A stretch of DNA of 64,000 nucleotides. It comes from Micropterix aruncella (taxonomy: Eukaryota > Arthropoda > Insecta > Lepidoptera > Micropterigidae). The stretch is taken from the NCBI GenBank assembly GCA_944548615.1, contig OX155978.1:6424415-6488414 (forward strand), read 5' to 3'. The translations under genes and the position numbers were made by a program. This document shows, in pieces, positions 11,206 through 23,652 of this stretch; within the stretch, counting starts at the first letter, position 1, and each line of letters begins with the position of its first letter. Below the pieces are notes generated by a model. That model did no database searches, had not been told where the DNA came from, and saw only the letters and a list, made by a program, of their open reading frames with translations.

Positions 11206-11604
11206 AATATAACATATTCTTATCGTAATTCTCCAACATTTTAAATTGTAAACATTTATATTTAATTCTAGCTCTAAATCTGACAAACCGTAGATAGCCT
11301 AATAATTCCAGTTTGACATTTTAATTTAAAAACAAACTGACATTTGATTTATATATAGTAATGGGAATTTACTAAATTTGTAGATAATAGTTCTAATTAT
11401 TATTTTTGTTAATACCTATCTCTAATCTCTTTTCGGATTCATGGGAGAAGAAATATCGAGACCTTTCTCCTTGTAATAAACGAGTGAACCAAACATCTGA
11501 AAACGTTCCATCTCCTCCGTAAACAACGTTAAGCAACCGCAATAGTCTTCGATTTCATAAAAGTCGCTGCTAGTTTGGTTGAGAATTGGATTGGTGGTTT
11601 CCAG

Positions 11605-11784
11605 GCAAGGCGGTGTGCTGGTGAGTTCGGCGGGAGGCGCCGCCGGCGAGGAGCAAGTGAAGCCGCGGTCGCTGCGCTTCACCTGGTCCATGAAGACCAC
11701 CTCCTCGAGGGACCCCAACGAAATCATGGCCGAGATACGCAAGGTGCTGGACGCAAACAACTGCGACTACGAACAGAGAGAACG
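11605..11784 (+). CDS. par-1: par-1/MARK kinase, KA1-domain exon 1 of 3 in window
   Basis: Par-1/MARK is a Ser/Thr kinase that controls cell polarity and microtubule-associated proteins. Its C-terminal KA1 domain binds acidic phospholipids and autoinhibits the kinase (family knowledge). This 180-nt exon follows a CCAG acceptor (to 11604) and ends in CG before a GTGAGC donor. It encodes a Gly/Ala-rich linker and then the start of KA1 ([16 protein letters not shown], then [20 protein letters not shown]), a near-exact MARK-family match. Phase is 1 nt, 59 codons, 2 nt. Upstream exons with the kinase and UBA domains lie left of the window. The exon is much more GC-rich than its intronic surroundings. 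Confidence 0.93.
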
Positions 11785-12281
11785 GTGAGCCTCAACAATC
11801 CCTTCTTTTTCAGCAGTATGTTTTTTTTCTTTATTGTCAGCTATGACCATGTAGAGGTGTTTTTATTACAGATTTATATTATGCATAATTTGTCAATTAG
11901 GCTTACGATGGGTCCACCTGCCTTTCTATTCAGTTAAAATTAAGTCGCTTTAAAAATAAGTAGGATTAGTGCGTGTATTAAAATAATAGCTATCGCGTTT
12001 CTATCAGATTTAACACTCGTAACAAAATCTGCGACTTTGTTCTGTGTCTATGGTAATGTACTAAAAAGCTGGCGACACAGGTTTTTCGAAACGTCAACAT
12101 CAGCGCACTGAATCCATTTTTGGCGCGCGGCTGGCTAGCAGGTTTGTTTGGCATTTCTTTTGATCCGAATGATATCTGATGTGGCGGTGTTCTAACCACC
12201 TTCTCGTACTAAAAGACAACATATAATTTACAGGTTATGACGGAAGACAAATTTTGTTCAAAATCGAAAAGTATAATACAC

Positions 12282-14049
12282 TTAACCCCTTGAGTATGAT
12301 ACGACCAAATCTGGTTCTGAAACAATTATCCGTTGAGTATGATACGACCAGATCTGGTTCCGCGTTTTTTTCACTTCTTTGACGTTCTCATATTTATTCA
12401 TAATTATCTAATTGTTTTACAAAATGATATTTCAATATTCTATATTCGAAATTTCAATGCAATCATTGTGCAGTTGTTCTTTTTATGATTGGTGTAGTAG
12501 TTTCGTAGTTATAGTACTTTAACCCCTCACGTTGCGAGGTAAAAACTCACCGCGCCCAAAAACATCACTTTTGCGCGCGACATATTCGCGCAAAAAATCG
12601 ACGCGAGTCAACGGCCTTGAGAAAAACGATCATAACTTATAAACCACTAATCGGATTAAAAAAAGATTAATAGAAAAATGATCGCATTGAAATTTGACAT
12701 ATAAAACATTATAACCTTATCTCGTAAAACAATTAAGATAATAATGAATAAATATTACAAAATTGGCAAACTGAAAAAACTCGCCTATAAAATCATTTCG
12801 ATTTTTTTGTAAATACAGTTTTTGTAAATATCAAAAATTGTAAATACAGTTATGTTCTTTATTAAATGCTTTACCAAAGCGATATTTTTTTTTTACTTAT
12901 TTGCATACAAAAATACGGAAAAAATATTTATTTATTCAGCCAAGAAAAATTGTATGTATTCTCGTAAAAAAAAATTTTTTTAATTTTTAATTTGTGACTA
13001 CTTATGGTATTTTTTTATATGAAATTCTTTCAAAATAACTTTATTACTACATCACTTCTTCTTAGAAATCACACCAGAACTTTGAGCTTTGTCTGATATT
13101 ATAGAAAAATCTAAAGTTTTGAGAGTTTCCGACTTCCGAACCTAATAATAAACTTTGAATGCCCATAATATAAAATTCGTTAGATTTTTTCAATTATATT
13201 GTCTTATCATAGACTTATTATATGTCTAATAACTAATTACTATACTCCAAAGAGTCACATTTCATCGAAAAACTATGGAAAATCACACTTTTTTCTCTCA
13301 TAGTAATTATCAAAACAAGTTTCATTTTCGCGAGCCATATTTGAAAACAACATATAATGTTCAAAATACGCCTAATTATGTGATAACTTAGGATGTAAAT
13401 GAAGCAATACCTATTTTATTAGTAAATTAAAGCGACATTACGTCATGTTTCGCGATATAACGGGATATTTCACAAACATTACAAAATAAAAACGGCCATC
13501 TTTCGCGAGCCGTTACGTTTTGCCAAAGTGTTTTCTTCGAAAATTCGTGAAAAACAGCAAATGGGCTGTGTAAATTGTTTAATCCTAAGGCCTAAACTAC
13601 TTAAAAATGGAAATTACTTACTTTTATCCGGTATACACTTCACTTATATACACAAAACAATTCACAACACAAACACATCGCGGAATTATACGCCGCCAGC
13701 GGTGGGCAGTTAGCGACTGTCGTCAGAAATGAGGTCACCGATTTTGTAAGGGATGTAGTAATTCATATTTCTAACATCGCATGCGGCAATCGAGCAATTT
13801 CATAGTGTTGCATATTTGGCTATATTATGGCATCATTCGATAGAATATACAATCGCATTTCGAAATTTAAACGACATTTTCGTAAGAGCCGAGCGCTATA
13901 TCCAGTAGTGGACGTTTCGGAATTTCGGCGGCCGCCATTCATGTCCCCAAATGGATGTTACGTGCTCAGCGGGTTAAGTCGATGTCGCCGAAAATCCTGC
14001 AAAAGAGACAGATGCATCCATGAAAATACCCATTTACTCCAAGGGTTAA
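12282..14049 (-). mobile_element. TTAA MITE family 1, split by a nested family 2 element
   Basis: A family 1 element in reverse orientation, consisting of 12282-12518 and 13978-14049. Its outer ends are TTAACCCCTTGAGTATGAT and CTCCAAGGGTTAA. The two halves become contiguous when 12519-13977 and one TTAA are removed; the junction ACTTTAAGTCGATG then matches the undisturbed copies at 36439, 50410 and 61304. Family 1 elements are about 310 bp and non-coding. Confidence 0.85.
12519..13977. mobile_element. TTAA element family 2 (1.46 kb, non-autonomous), copy 1
   Basis: Bounded by TTAA on both sides (12519-12522, 13974-13977). The left end is CCCCTCACGTTGCGAGG and the right end, in reverse, CCCGCTGAGCACGTAACAT-like. 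A second copy at 25189-26611 is collinear over its whole length. The interior is AT-rich with no intact ORF, so it is non-autonomous. It is inserted into a family 1 element. Confidence 0.85.
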
Positions 14050-14104
14050 GTACGTACCGTTGTCGTTATTCATTCGATCTCCTTTGTAATATCCCAACAT
14101 TTCA

Positions 14105-14560
14105 GCAGTAATAAATAAAATACAAACGGAGCTGCCATGGAATTCACCGACCAAAAATCGGGCCCATCATATATAATTATTACACTTCTGGGAGGTGAAG
14201 GGTGGATTCCGGACTTACGACCGGCGGTGGTAGGTTTAGGACAGCTGTCTTGCCACATGTGAGCGTTCACCTTACCACCCATTCACTCCCCCTTCGAAGC
14301 CGAATTTGAGATGCTGAAATCGCGGTTTTAGATATTTTTTCTAGAAAGGAGTTGATTATTTTCCTGGAGAGACCAAGATCTTTAAAAAGGTGAAACAAAG
14401 ATTTAGCTGGCAGGCCACGAGCGCAAACTTCCACCGCATGAAGGTGAACAGTGAAGCCGTTCCGGGTGACGGCATTTGCGAGATCATGGTATTTAATATG
14501 GTACAAAATATCATTTTTTAACTCCCGTAACCCTTCATATATTTTCAATTCTATAATTAT
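14105..14560 (-). mobile_element. 3' fragment of a LINE-like element with PD-(D/E)XK-like C-terminus, copy 1
   Basis: The minus strand encodes YHDLANAVTRNGFTVHLHAV, then GLPAKSLFHLFKDLGLSRK and IINSFLEK..., ending in GSEWVVR-stop at 14267. A conserved 3' UTR follows, ending in ATGGCAGCTCCGTTTGTATT at 14120-14140. The upstream catalytic part seen in the copy at 26636-27423 is missing here. It faces the copy at 14712-15062 head to head. Confidence 0.65.
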
Positions 14561-14711
14561 ATTTCAGATACTAGCTCACTATCATTGTGTATCTTGTGTA
14601 TCATTAAGTAGCCCAGAATATCTTGTGAACGATCTTTAGATGAGCTGTTTCTGCCGGTTCACGATGTTTCCAAAGGCTCACTGTTTCTTGGCTGAACCAA
14701 TGAAATGCCGT

Positions 14712-15062
14712 CACCCGGAACGGCTTCACTGTTCACCTTCACGGGGTGGAAGTCGTCGCTCGTGGCCTGCCAGCCAAATCTCTGTTTCACCTCTTTAAAG
14801 ATCTCGGTCTCTCCAGGAAAATAATCAACTCCTTCCTGGAAAAATATCTAAAACTGCGATTTCCGCATCTCAAATTCTATGGCTCTGAAAGGGAAGTGAA
14901 TGGGCGTAAGGTAAACGCTCACATATGGCAAGACAGCTGTCCTAAACCTACCACAGCCGGTATAATAACTCACCCCCCCAGAAGTGTAACAATAGTATTA
15001 TGATGGGCCCGACTAAGGTTGGTGAATTCCATGGCAGCTCCGTTTGTATTTTATTTATTTTG
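14712..15062 (+). mobile_element. 3' fragment of the same LINE-like element, copy 2
   Basis: The plus strand encodes GLPAKSLFHLFKDLGLSRK and IINSFLEKYLK, with a frame disruption near the end, followed by the same 3' UTR ending in ATGGCAGCTCCGTTTGTATT. Together with copy 1 it forms a large inverted repeat with about 150 bp between the arms. Confidence 0.65.
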
Positions 15063-15742
<680 letters not shown>

Positions 15743-15814
15743 TAGATATTAGTAATGATACAAAAGTCAAATCTAAATCAAATGATTTTTTTGTGTATAT
15801 CATAATTAGAGGGA

Positions 15815-16108
15815 GTTAATGGGCCCTTGCTGAGTTGGCCACGAAGACCCATTCTGTTCATTGTTGGTCACACTCACGGGTCAACACCCATCCGACGGCC
15901 TCCACGCATGAAGTGGGAGCCTGGGTAGGACTCTGGCCCTAGGGTTAGTTTCCCCTAGGAATCAAACTTCTGGCGCTCCTGGACGGTCTGCGCACCGTGC
16001 GGCATAAGCCAATCGATTGCGCACTCTGACTAACAGTCGGGGGAGTCTGGAAGCAGTACTGTTTCCTATAGAGCGGGGGTGGTTGCGGACCTTACCTGGA
16101 CCTGACCT
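15815..16108 (-). repeat. GC-rich ~0.65-kb dispersed repeat, copy 3 (3' half)
   Basis: A reverse-oriented partial copy in the par-1 intron. It starts at the family's 3' end (GGGAGTTAATGGGCCC in plus reading) and breaks off in the middle at about 16108. Shared blocks include CCGCACGGTGCGCAGA in reverse. Non-coding. Confidence 0.75.
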
Positions 16109-16602
16109 TAGTTCTTAAATACATTAGTTTGCATTTTATACATAAAAACTTTATAATCTTTATTTCTGCAGTGCGCGCCATGTACCACTGTGATTAGGTT
16201 AGTTGTAAGATATTGCCATGTGGCAACAAGCTCGCCTTGTTGTGTTCTAATTTTTAAGTGCATATAAAGAGTTTATTATTATTATTATAAGTAGGTAGCC
16301 GCTTAAAATTAAAATAAATCCCAAACCGACACTAATGGTTTCTGAAGACTGTCTCACCACATCATGATATTACCTAAAACTACAAAGTCTATTAGATTAT
16401 TATTTGAAATGATATCGTAGGTAGTATAATGTTTGTCCATTGGAGAATTGAAGGAGTTCGACTAGGGATGCAACGATTTAGGATTTACTGATCACGATTC
16501 CCATTCCAGAGTTCTAAGATTCATCTATTTTGCAAAAAACTGTACAAAATATGAGTATTGCACAGTGGATAGCTTTCGTGTCGTATTATTCATACCTACT
16601 TT
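16109..16602. other. par-1 intron, no gene seen
   Basis: AT-rich sequence with an (ATT)n run at about 16275-16290. Nothing further supported. Confidence 0.5.
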
Positions 16603-17055
16603 AGAGTTGTTAACTACTACGGGCGAACCCACCACCCCAGGAAGTTATAACGATATTAGATCAATCTTTCAACGATTGTATGAACACCGAGACTAAAGGA
16701 TAACACAGTCCACCATCTAATTATGCCAACGTGCCCGTGAGAGGCCGACTTCACGGTCTCAATGCCAGATTTGGCCGGACTTCTCCGTCTTACAGTCTGG
16801 TCGCCGATTTGAAGTTGCTTGCGTGGCCTCTGCCTGATGTTTAGCGATACTTTAGTTCGAATTTATCGCAAACCATGACGCTCTTTTCCCCTTCTGTTCA
16901 CACAGGATCGGGTGGCCAATGGGTTGTTTCAAGAATAGCTGACAACCATCCCTGCTAGTTAGGAAACGTATCGGACAATTTCCAGACCCGCCCTAACCGG
17001 GGGGTGGGGGGGAGGGGGGTTATTCGGCGGTGTGCACAGTTGATTAGCTAAAGCT
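16603..17055 (+). repeat. GC-rich ~0.65-kb dispersed repeat, copy 4
   Basis: A diverged copy starting near GAGTTGTTAACTACTACGGG and losing similarity near 17055. It contains a G-rich run at about 16999-17019 (three G tracts of 6-7 separated by single bases) that could form a quadruplex. Non-coding. Confidence 0.65.
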
Positions 17056-17379
17056 GCGGTCTTTGTTTTCTATGTTTATTGTATATCTTATTTCTTGTAA
17101 ATAATTACTATCTCGTATTAATCCAAAATAAATTAAAATATAATAAAAATCTCTTGTAACTCTCTTTCCGATATTGAAATATGTCAACGGTGTGTTTAAA
17201 ACTGGTTGTTACAATAATATATTTTTTTTTCGCGCAAAAATGACAGCGGAGCGCGCTGGTTATACGCTCTGTAATAGATGAATCATTGTGTGGTGGACTG
17301 CCACCACTCTTTAGAGATCAGTCGTACATATTTTATTAACGATGCATGTTTTGATATTGTTTTGTTTGTGTTTTTGCAG

Positions 17380-17438
17380 GGACTTCTATTGGCTTCAAGA
17401 ATATTGCATCCAAGATAGCCAATGAGTTGAAACTGTGA
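17380..17438 (+). CDS. par-1: par-1/MARK kinase, terminal KA1 coding exon
   Basis: The last coding exon, after a GTTTTTGCAG acceptor. It supplies 2 nt to finish a Gly codon, then 18 codons and TGA at 17436-17438. It encodes TSIGFKNIASKIANELKL, the invariant C-terminus of MARK/PAR-1 proteins (ANELKL). With exons 11605-11784 and 15553-15671 it gives about 118 residues, the complete KA1 domain. The 3' UTR follows, with an end I cannot fix. Confidence 0.94.
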
Positions 17439-18689
17439 CTGCCCCTTCCCGAGGGAACTAGCCCCGATATACAATACAGGTAAAAACTCTTACAACACTC
17501 ATATACTCAATCAAAGACAAACCAAAAATAATTCAATTCAATTCAATTCTTTATTGAGAAATCACACAGTATTACAGTAATAATATTTTTTAAAATGTAT
17601 GCAGATTTACAACAAATAAAACCGGTTACGGATTTCAATAAAATTACATAAAAAACTTTTTTTTAAAACTACTTAATAAAACTAATGTACCTTTAATTTT
17701 AGGACTGCATAAGAGTCTAGTATGCAGGGTGTGTGTGTATATGTTTGTGGGAGTGTGTTGAGTGTGTAAGTGTGGAGTGTGAGCATGTATGGTATTAGTA
17801 ATGGCGTATATAAAATATAATAATAATAATAATCAATAAAAATAGCTAAAAACGAATAGTCAGCTTATTGTATCGGTTAGGGTTTGATTTACGGAGTATT
17901 TGGAAGTGATTTATTTATTTATTTATTTATTATAAAAGGTACACAAACAATACTCTAATATTACATGGCTATCGCTAACATTTTTACTTTGTTTCTAATT
18001 AGGGTATAATATTATATGCGTACTCCGCATGCTTAATTTATAATTGCGTATGTGCCGTATCTCATGATTTACAAAATTATCAAAAATTATCAGCACAAAA
18101 ATTAATATCCTTAAAAATTATCAAAACAAAAATTAAAAATTTTAGAAATAAGTTTACAGTGAATTCTGAAAAACAATTAAACAATGAAATGGTAAAAAAT
18201 AGATCAAATATTGTCTGGAATAAAATAATAAAAACATAAAAATTATCAAAACAAAAAAAAAACAAAAATGGAATGTGATTATGGAATTATTAAACATATC
18301 AATACCATTTAAATGGGTATTATAAAGCTCACAGCAGCGTGTGAGTACTCCATTCCTTGATGCATTAGTTTTAATACGCGGCAATCGAAAAATGATAGTA
18401 ATCGTGGTGGATTAGAATTACAGGCATAGCCATGGCCTTCCACTACATTTTTGTCGGTATAATATCATGATAATAATATCAATAATACGATGTTAAAGTA
18501 AGGAAATTTTGTTATTATAAAATAGATGCAAATCTATGCAAAACTTTCATGAAATTTGATAAAATTGGGAAAAAAACGCATATAAAAAAAGTTTCGATAA
18601 ACTTTTTTTGTACATGAGATTAAATACAACAAATGAATCCTATTTAAAATGGTATTAAAAGCCTAATTAAAATTGGTAGGTTATTTTAC
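17439..18689. other. par-1 3' UTR and downstream AT-rich sequence
   Basis: Starts with the par-1 3' UTR. An ATTCA repeat lies at 17528-17547, and repeat-like sequence with a (TTTA)n run at 17907-17930 may be the tails of retroelements. Possible AATAAA signals occur in several places (for example near 17825), and I cannot choose among them. No further gene seen. Confidence 0.45.
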
Positions 18690-19051
18690 TCATCTGTCGT
18701 TGCAAGTATGACAACCTTAAATCAAAATACATTACTCAAAGCTTCTCAAAAATTCCTTTCTTCAGAGCACTTCCTCCAAAAGAGCTCATTGATGGGTATA
18801 CTCACTTTCATCGCCTAATGCTTCAATAAATAAACAGGAATGAAGATCCTGACGTTAAGAACATATTGTGGGCTACTAAATGCTGCTTTTCAACGTTTGC
18901 TGAAGCAGTGTTGTACAGCATTTGGAGTCCAACTAACAGTATAAACTCAGAACATTTCTTTAGTAAATATATTGTTGTTACAGACAGAAGAACGACTCTG
19001 AAACAGTCAAATATTAAAATTACAACAATGTTAGCCATTAATTATCATTAA
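18690..19051 (+). mobile_element. hAT transposase C-terminal remnant
   Basis: The plus strand reads DPDVKNILWATKCCFSTFAE, then LYSIWSPTNSINSEHFFSKY and IVVTDRRTTLKQSNIKITTM, ending LAINYH-stop. This fits the hAT C-terminal dimerisation domain (pattern LW....pTLAe.aLy.l.iPtsS..sE..FSky). A degraded upstream part is recognisable from about 18690. A stop separates it from the C-terminal part, so it is a relic. No ends found. Confidence 0.6.
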
Positions 19052-19171
19052 ATATACATCTTTTAATAATAATTAATAGGTAGGTAATAATTTAATAGGT
19101 AGGTACATATATATCTAGCTAATTTATTATTATTGAATATGATCAAAAAGCGTAATATTTTATATAGAAAT

Positions 19172-19177
19172 GATTCC

Positions 19178-19209
<32 letters not shown>

Positions 19210-20117
19210 TATTCTGGACAGGCAGCTCTGCTGATACGTCCAGATCAGATCTTGTAAAGCTAAACAATATTAACAAGTTTTTAGGTACAAATCGAGTCTG
19301 TTTTTAAATTGATTGACAGAGATTGCACTAATCACTTCAAATGGTAGTTTATTCCACATGTCCACCACTCTATTTGGCAAAACGTTCTTAAGAGGATTAG
19401 ATTTAAATTTTGTACGGTTGAGTTTTTTGTTGTGACCTCGAAGATTTGTATTGACGTTGAATTTGTAAATATTCTTCAGTGCAGGTACATCGTAATAATG
19501 TGTTAGAATTTTATATGTCTCAATCAGGTCCCCTCTTTGTCTTCTTTGTTTGAGTGTAGTAATTCCAAGTAATTTCAAGCGATCTTCATAATTCCTATTT
19601 TTCAGGCCCACTGGCATTTTGGTTGCTCTTCGCTGTACCTTTTCCAGGATATCTACATCTTTGCAAAAGTAAGGGTTCCAGATCTGATAGCCATACTCAA
19701 GAATAGGTCTCACATATGCCTTGTAGATCTTGATAAAAACCTCTATTGATAGATGTTGGAAAGCCTTCCTTATTAGATAGAGAATAGAGTTGGCTCTTTT
19801 AGCAATTGCAATTATGTGTTTCTCCCATTTGAGATCATCAGTAATTGTTATTCCAAGATCTTTTTGTTGCTTGACTGCTTCTAGTTGGGCGTTTGCCAGA
19901 AAATATTGTTTGTTGGGGTTGCTTTTCCCGATATGAAGCACTACACATTTCTCAACGTTTAAGGTATGCAACCAATCTTCCGTCCACGCTTTGATCTTGT
20001 CAAGATCTTGCTGAAGCTGTCCACTGCATAGAATAGGATTGGCGAAGAATTTTGTGTCATCGGCAAAGTAGCTGCTCTGCGATGTGATTGAGGCTTGAAG
20101 ATCCGTAATATACATTA
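19172..20117 (-). mobile_element. LINE (CR1/jockey-like), 5'-truncated, reverse transcriptase C-terminal half
   Basis: The minus strand has one open frame of about 281 codons (20115 to 19270). It starts at ITDLQASI, runs through the catalytic box SSYFADDTKFF, then the LINE thumb and C-terminal region (VLHIGKSNP, DLGITITDDLKWEKHI, RPILEYGYQIWNP, VQRRATKMPVGLKNRNYEDR, RRQRGDLIETYKIL, VVDMWNKLPFEVIS). The 3' tail is a (TTA)n run at 19172-19208, as is usual for microsatellite-tailed LINEs. It is 5' truncated at about 20117, before the first RT motifs. The open frame over 281 codons suggests a recent insertion. Confidence 0.85.
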
Positions 20118-20905
20118 TTAGTTTGATGTTTATTTTTATTTAATATTATTGTTAGTTTCTAAATAATTATTGTTGATTATACTGAATAGTACTTTATTAT
20201 AGTTTGATTGTTTCTAAATCTGTAGTATTTTGTTCCAAAATTTATGTCATACAATTATTTTGGAATAATTAGACAGTATTATTCGTCATTTGACAAATAA
20301 TGAAAGAATGGCAAGTGCGATTACTCGATGAATTCGACATTTGTATTTTTTTTCTGCAAGATATTTTAAATCTATTCGTTTGAAGCTATAGGTTGGCTAT
20401 TCGTAATCTTAGGGGTAAAGATAAATTCGAGGATTGGATCATCGTTCAGTCGGAATTATTAACAAAATCATCTCTATCAGATCTAAGTGTACCTATCTTC
20501 CTTATCGCTAATAAGTTAAGGCTTAGTTAGTGAATCGGAATATTTTAGGTAATATTTTTTTATCAAATCGATCAAACTCGGAGAATGACTCACTATGTTA
20601 AAATTGCACCAAATATTAAACAAATGTCAGAATTGAGCCGTTTCACTAACTCGTATTACTTCTCGATTTAATAAGAAAATGCTGAAAAACAGGTGTTTTC
20701 TCAGTTTAACTTAAAAATATTCCTTTTTTTTTACATAATTTGAAGAATAAATGCAATAGCAAATTTATTTTAGAAATGAACTGATTCGGGGGTATTACTG
20801 ATATTTAACCGGCGGGTAATAGTTTTAAAAAGGTTTAGAACCGCTGCGATAGGCGGCGGGAATGAAATAGAGCATGCGAGTATGGTAGTTTTTTTCCGTC
20901 CGCAG
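20118..20905. other. intron or intergenic sequence, no gene seen
   Basis: AT-rich sequence leading to the acceptor at 20905. If 20906-21368 is a coding exon this is at least partly its upstream intron. Nothing else recognised. Confidence 0.5.
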
Positions 20906-21368
20906 TCATCGGCGCCCGGTTCCCCAGTCGCTGTCGCTGGACATCCACGGCTTCGACCCGTACCCGGAATACATGCGGCCGTCGCGCTACCCCAACGAGC
21001 GGATCGTCGGCCCGTTCGTGCCCCGGCGGCCCCGGCCCCTGGGCAAACCCATCGAGATGCCGGCCGACGTGTCGGCCTTCTACGGGGCGGCCCCGCGCGC
21101 CGCCGTGCCCGCGCCCGCGCTGCTGGTCCAGCCCTCCTCGGACGGGGAGGGCTCTCCGGCAAGCAGCCCCCCCCCGCGCCGGCCCGGGCTCGCCGCGGGC
21201 GAGGGCTGCGGCTCCACGCGCAGCTGCGACGCGTCGGCCTCGGCCTCGGCCATGGTGGCGGCGGCCAACTCGGGCCGCCGCAACCTCAACGGCAGCCTGC
21301 GCCACTTCCTCCAGGACGCGCGCTCCAGCGTCGAGCTGCAGGCCCACCGCGACTCCTTCCACTTCTGA
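20906..21368 (+). CDS. GC-rich terminal coding exon of an unidentified gene
   Basis: I do not recognise this protein. A TTTTTTTCCGTCCGCAG acceptor ends at 20905. The frame then runs 1 nt plus 153 codons to TGA at 21366-21368. The start reads SLSLDIHGFDPYPEYMRPSR, then NERIVGPFVPRRPRPLGKPI and EMPADVSAFYG. A low-complexity Ala/Pro/Ser region follows (about residues 60-120), and the end is RRNLNGSLRHFLQDARSSVE...HRDSFHF. Base composition is far more GC-rich than its surroundings and third positions are almost all G or C, as in par-1 exon 11605-11784. It looks like an intracellular tail. Its phase is compatible with the donor at 11784, so an alternative par-1 end is possible but not supported; a separate gene is more likely. 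Confidence 0.6.
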
Positions 21369-23320
21369 GGCCCTGCGCTTCCTCCTCTGTCCCCGAACGC
21401 TCCGCGTCCATCCGCCGTCTCGTCCCCGTCCGAACCAAACTCATCTTCTCCACCGCTCGGGGTTAATACGTCTGCGACCCGCAATCCTACGATCCGCAAT
21501 CCTTCCCTTTCTAAATCTCTACGCTCCCCCGAGCGTTATTGTATGTCCAAAAATGCTTCCTGCGCATTACGTTGTCGAAATTAGATGTCCTCGATAGAAA
21601 AGAAACTCATCTTCTCGACCGCTCGGCGTTTGTGATTTATCGTATCTTCCCGTTCTAAGTCCCGGGAACCCAAAAAAGGCTTTTTACAAATGTCGAGCGT
21701 CGCGCAGACGCAACTCCTAGATCGATTCGGTTCAAATTTAGTATGTCTGGTTTTTTTACGGTGTCTCCAGATTTAAACGGATTCCTTCGTCCTCTACCCG
21801 ATGTTAACGGTGATTCGGTTTAAATTTATCATCATTTGTGGCGCCCTTTGCGCGCCGATATCGCACGGAACGACGCGGCCGAGGGATCATTTTCGAGGTA
21901 GCCGATATCGGGTCGACGAACGCCACCGCTCTTTCGGAAACGTACGTCTTCGGACGACCCGATCTGGAGAACCGACCGCCCGTATCCGCAGACTACCGAT
22001 CCCGACCGCCTCCGACTAAACATTACAACCGTGACAAGAGCCACAGCGGCCCCGACAGGTTGAGGAACGAAGACAAACAGCTTTTTTTCAACTTAAACCG
22101 TTGGGTAGTTCAGTCTCCGCAGACGGACAGTAGCCTTTTGCTCTTGCAGACTAATGTCCGAAATCGAGCCAGCGGTTAAAAGAAACAAAGAAATAAGACA
22201 GCTTTGTCTACAAATTCCGCATTGGAAAAAATCTTTAAAAATTGGAAGTTTTCTTGCGGTCGAGAAGTTGAGTTTTTTCGGTTTTAAAGGCTATCTAACT
22301 AGGAAGATTGACGACATACAATAATTTACACTCCGAGCCAACGGAATATCCCTCGAGTGCGGTGGATCTTTGTAATCAAAAATGTATGATTATCACATAA
22401 ATCTCGGAATGAGTAGTCCGGACAGAATGTTTAGCTTTCCAACGCCGAAAGAGATTTTATCTATAATCACCTCTGGCTATAAAGCCATAGACTATACGAC
22501 CAAAGTAGGATAATATCCAACATATAGAGATGATAATTAGACAGCCGGACTGTTTACTGAGCTGAGAGAGAATGCTTCTATTCTCTGTCTTTTATATATA
22601 TGTGCCGTAAAGAAATACCAGGAAAATATTTGTCGATTCGAGGTTTCGAGAGTTTGGCTTCCATATCTTCGCTTTTAGAGTTATTGGTGCCATTGTAGCA
22701 TATCCTGGTTGCTAGGTGCTAGGTTGGCGAATGGCAAAACCTGCCTTACAGTTCTCCGGAGTCTTGCAGATGGTTTACTCTCTCTATATATTGCAAAGGA
22801 TGGTCGATAGCATATGAAGCAAACGGTTAAGAAAAAAATATATTTTGTCTGTAAACCAAATCTATTTTAAGTTTAAAAAAAAACATTTTGCTTAAATTAA
22901 ACTTCAAATAAAAGCGGAAACGAATATAAGAATAATATGATAATGAGAATATTTGAGTTTCTAAAAAAAACTCCATTTAACTTGAAGTATACCTCAGAGA
23001 AAAACAAAAACGTGGAAAATACATTGACCTTGATCAGTATTTTCCATCACAGTTCCTCCTCAGCAACCCGAGGGTCATCGAGGTACCTCACCTCTGGACG
23101 TGACGGGAAAGACTGATCAAGGACCTCGATTGTTCTTTTTCGTCACATGTTTTCTTATGAGTATGATCTTTCTTTCGAAAATCGATTTGTGCTTCGATTC
23201 GTTTGGAAACTAGCCACAAGATGGCATTAGTATCTCATTTTCACAAAATTGTTCCTTTTCTCCATAGCCCTTCATTTTATTATAGAAAAGACCATTCATA
23301 AATTCTTATCTATCTATATA
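21369..23320. other. probable 3' UTR of the GC-rich exon, then non-coding
   Basis: The first ~800 bp stay GC-moderate and contain a direct repeat (AAACTCATCTTCT.GACCGCTCGG-type at 21437-21463 and 21604-21630). This fits a long 3' UTR. A possible AATAAA lies near 22907. No second gene or mobile element recognised. Confidence 0.4.
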
Positions 23321-23652
23321 CATCGTGAGTTTTTTTATTAGTGACATCATTGTAGTGAGGGAATCAGTACGAGCAAGTATACAACTTTTAATAAAATTGA
23401 GACGCGTTGAGCACGCTGCATTATCTAGCAGTAGGTAAAATATTGCCAACATTGTTTATTCGCAATATTTTACTTATCGCTAGATGGCGTAGTGCGTTTA
23501 ATGCCTTTTGGTTTTTTTTTATTGGCAACATTTCATAAATTAAAGTTTTTTTTTAATATTTTGTTTTTCTTATTTTAAAAAAAATAAAGTTACTCATTTG
23601 CTCGTACTGATTCAACCACTACAAGATGTCACTAATAAAAAAATCATCTTGT
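23321..23652. mobile_element. fold-back MITE, copy 2
   Basis: Double inverted repeat of the same design as 3815-4243. The outer arms share TTTTTTTATTAGTGACATC (23329-23348 and reverse of the right end) and GAATCAGTACGAGCAA. The inner arms share TCTAGCAGTAGGTAAAATATT-like sequence and its reverse near the centre. A (TA)n microsatellite follows at 23655-23678. No coding capacity. Confidence 0.75.

Noticed and set aside
11422..11937. Minus frame at 11422-11760 and plus frame at 11575-11937 across the par-1 exon
   Set aside because: Both are shadows of the KA1 coding exon 11605-11784.
20835..21499. Long frames on the minus strand and other plus frames over the GC-rich exon
   Set aside because: Few stops occur in any frame because of high GC. 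Only the frame ending at 21368 follows a good acceptor and has non-repetitive protein-like ends.
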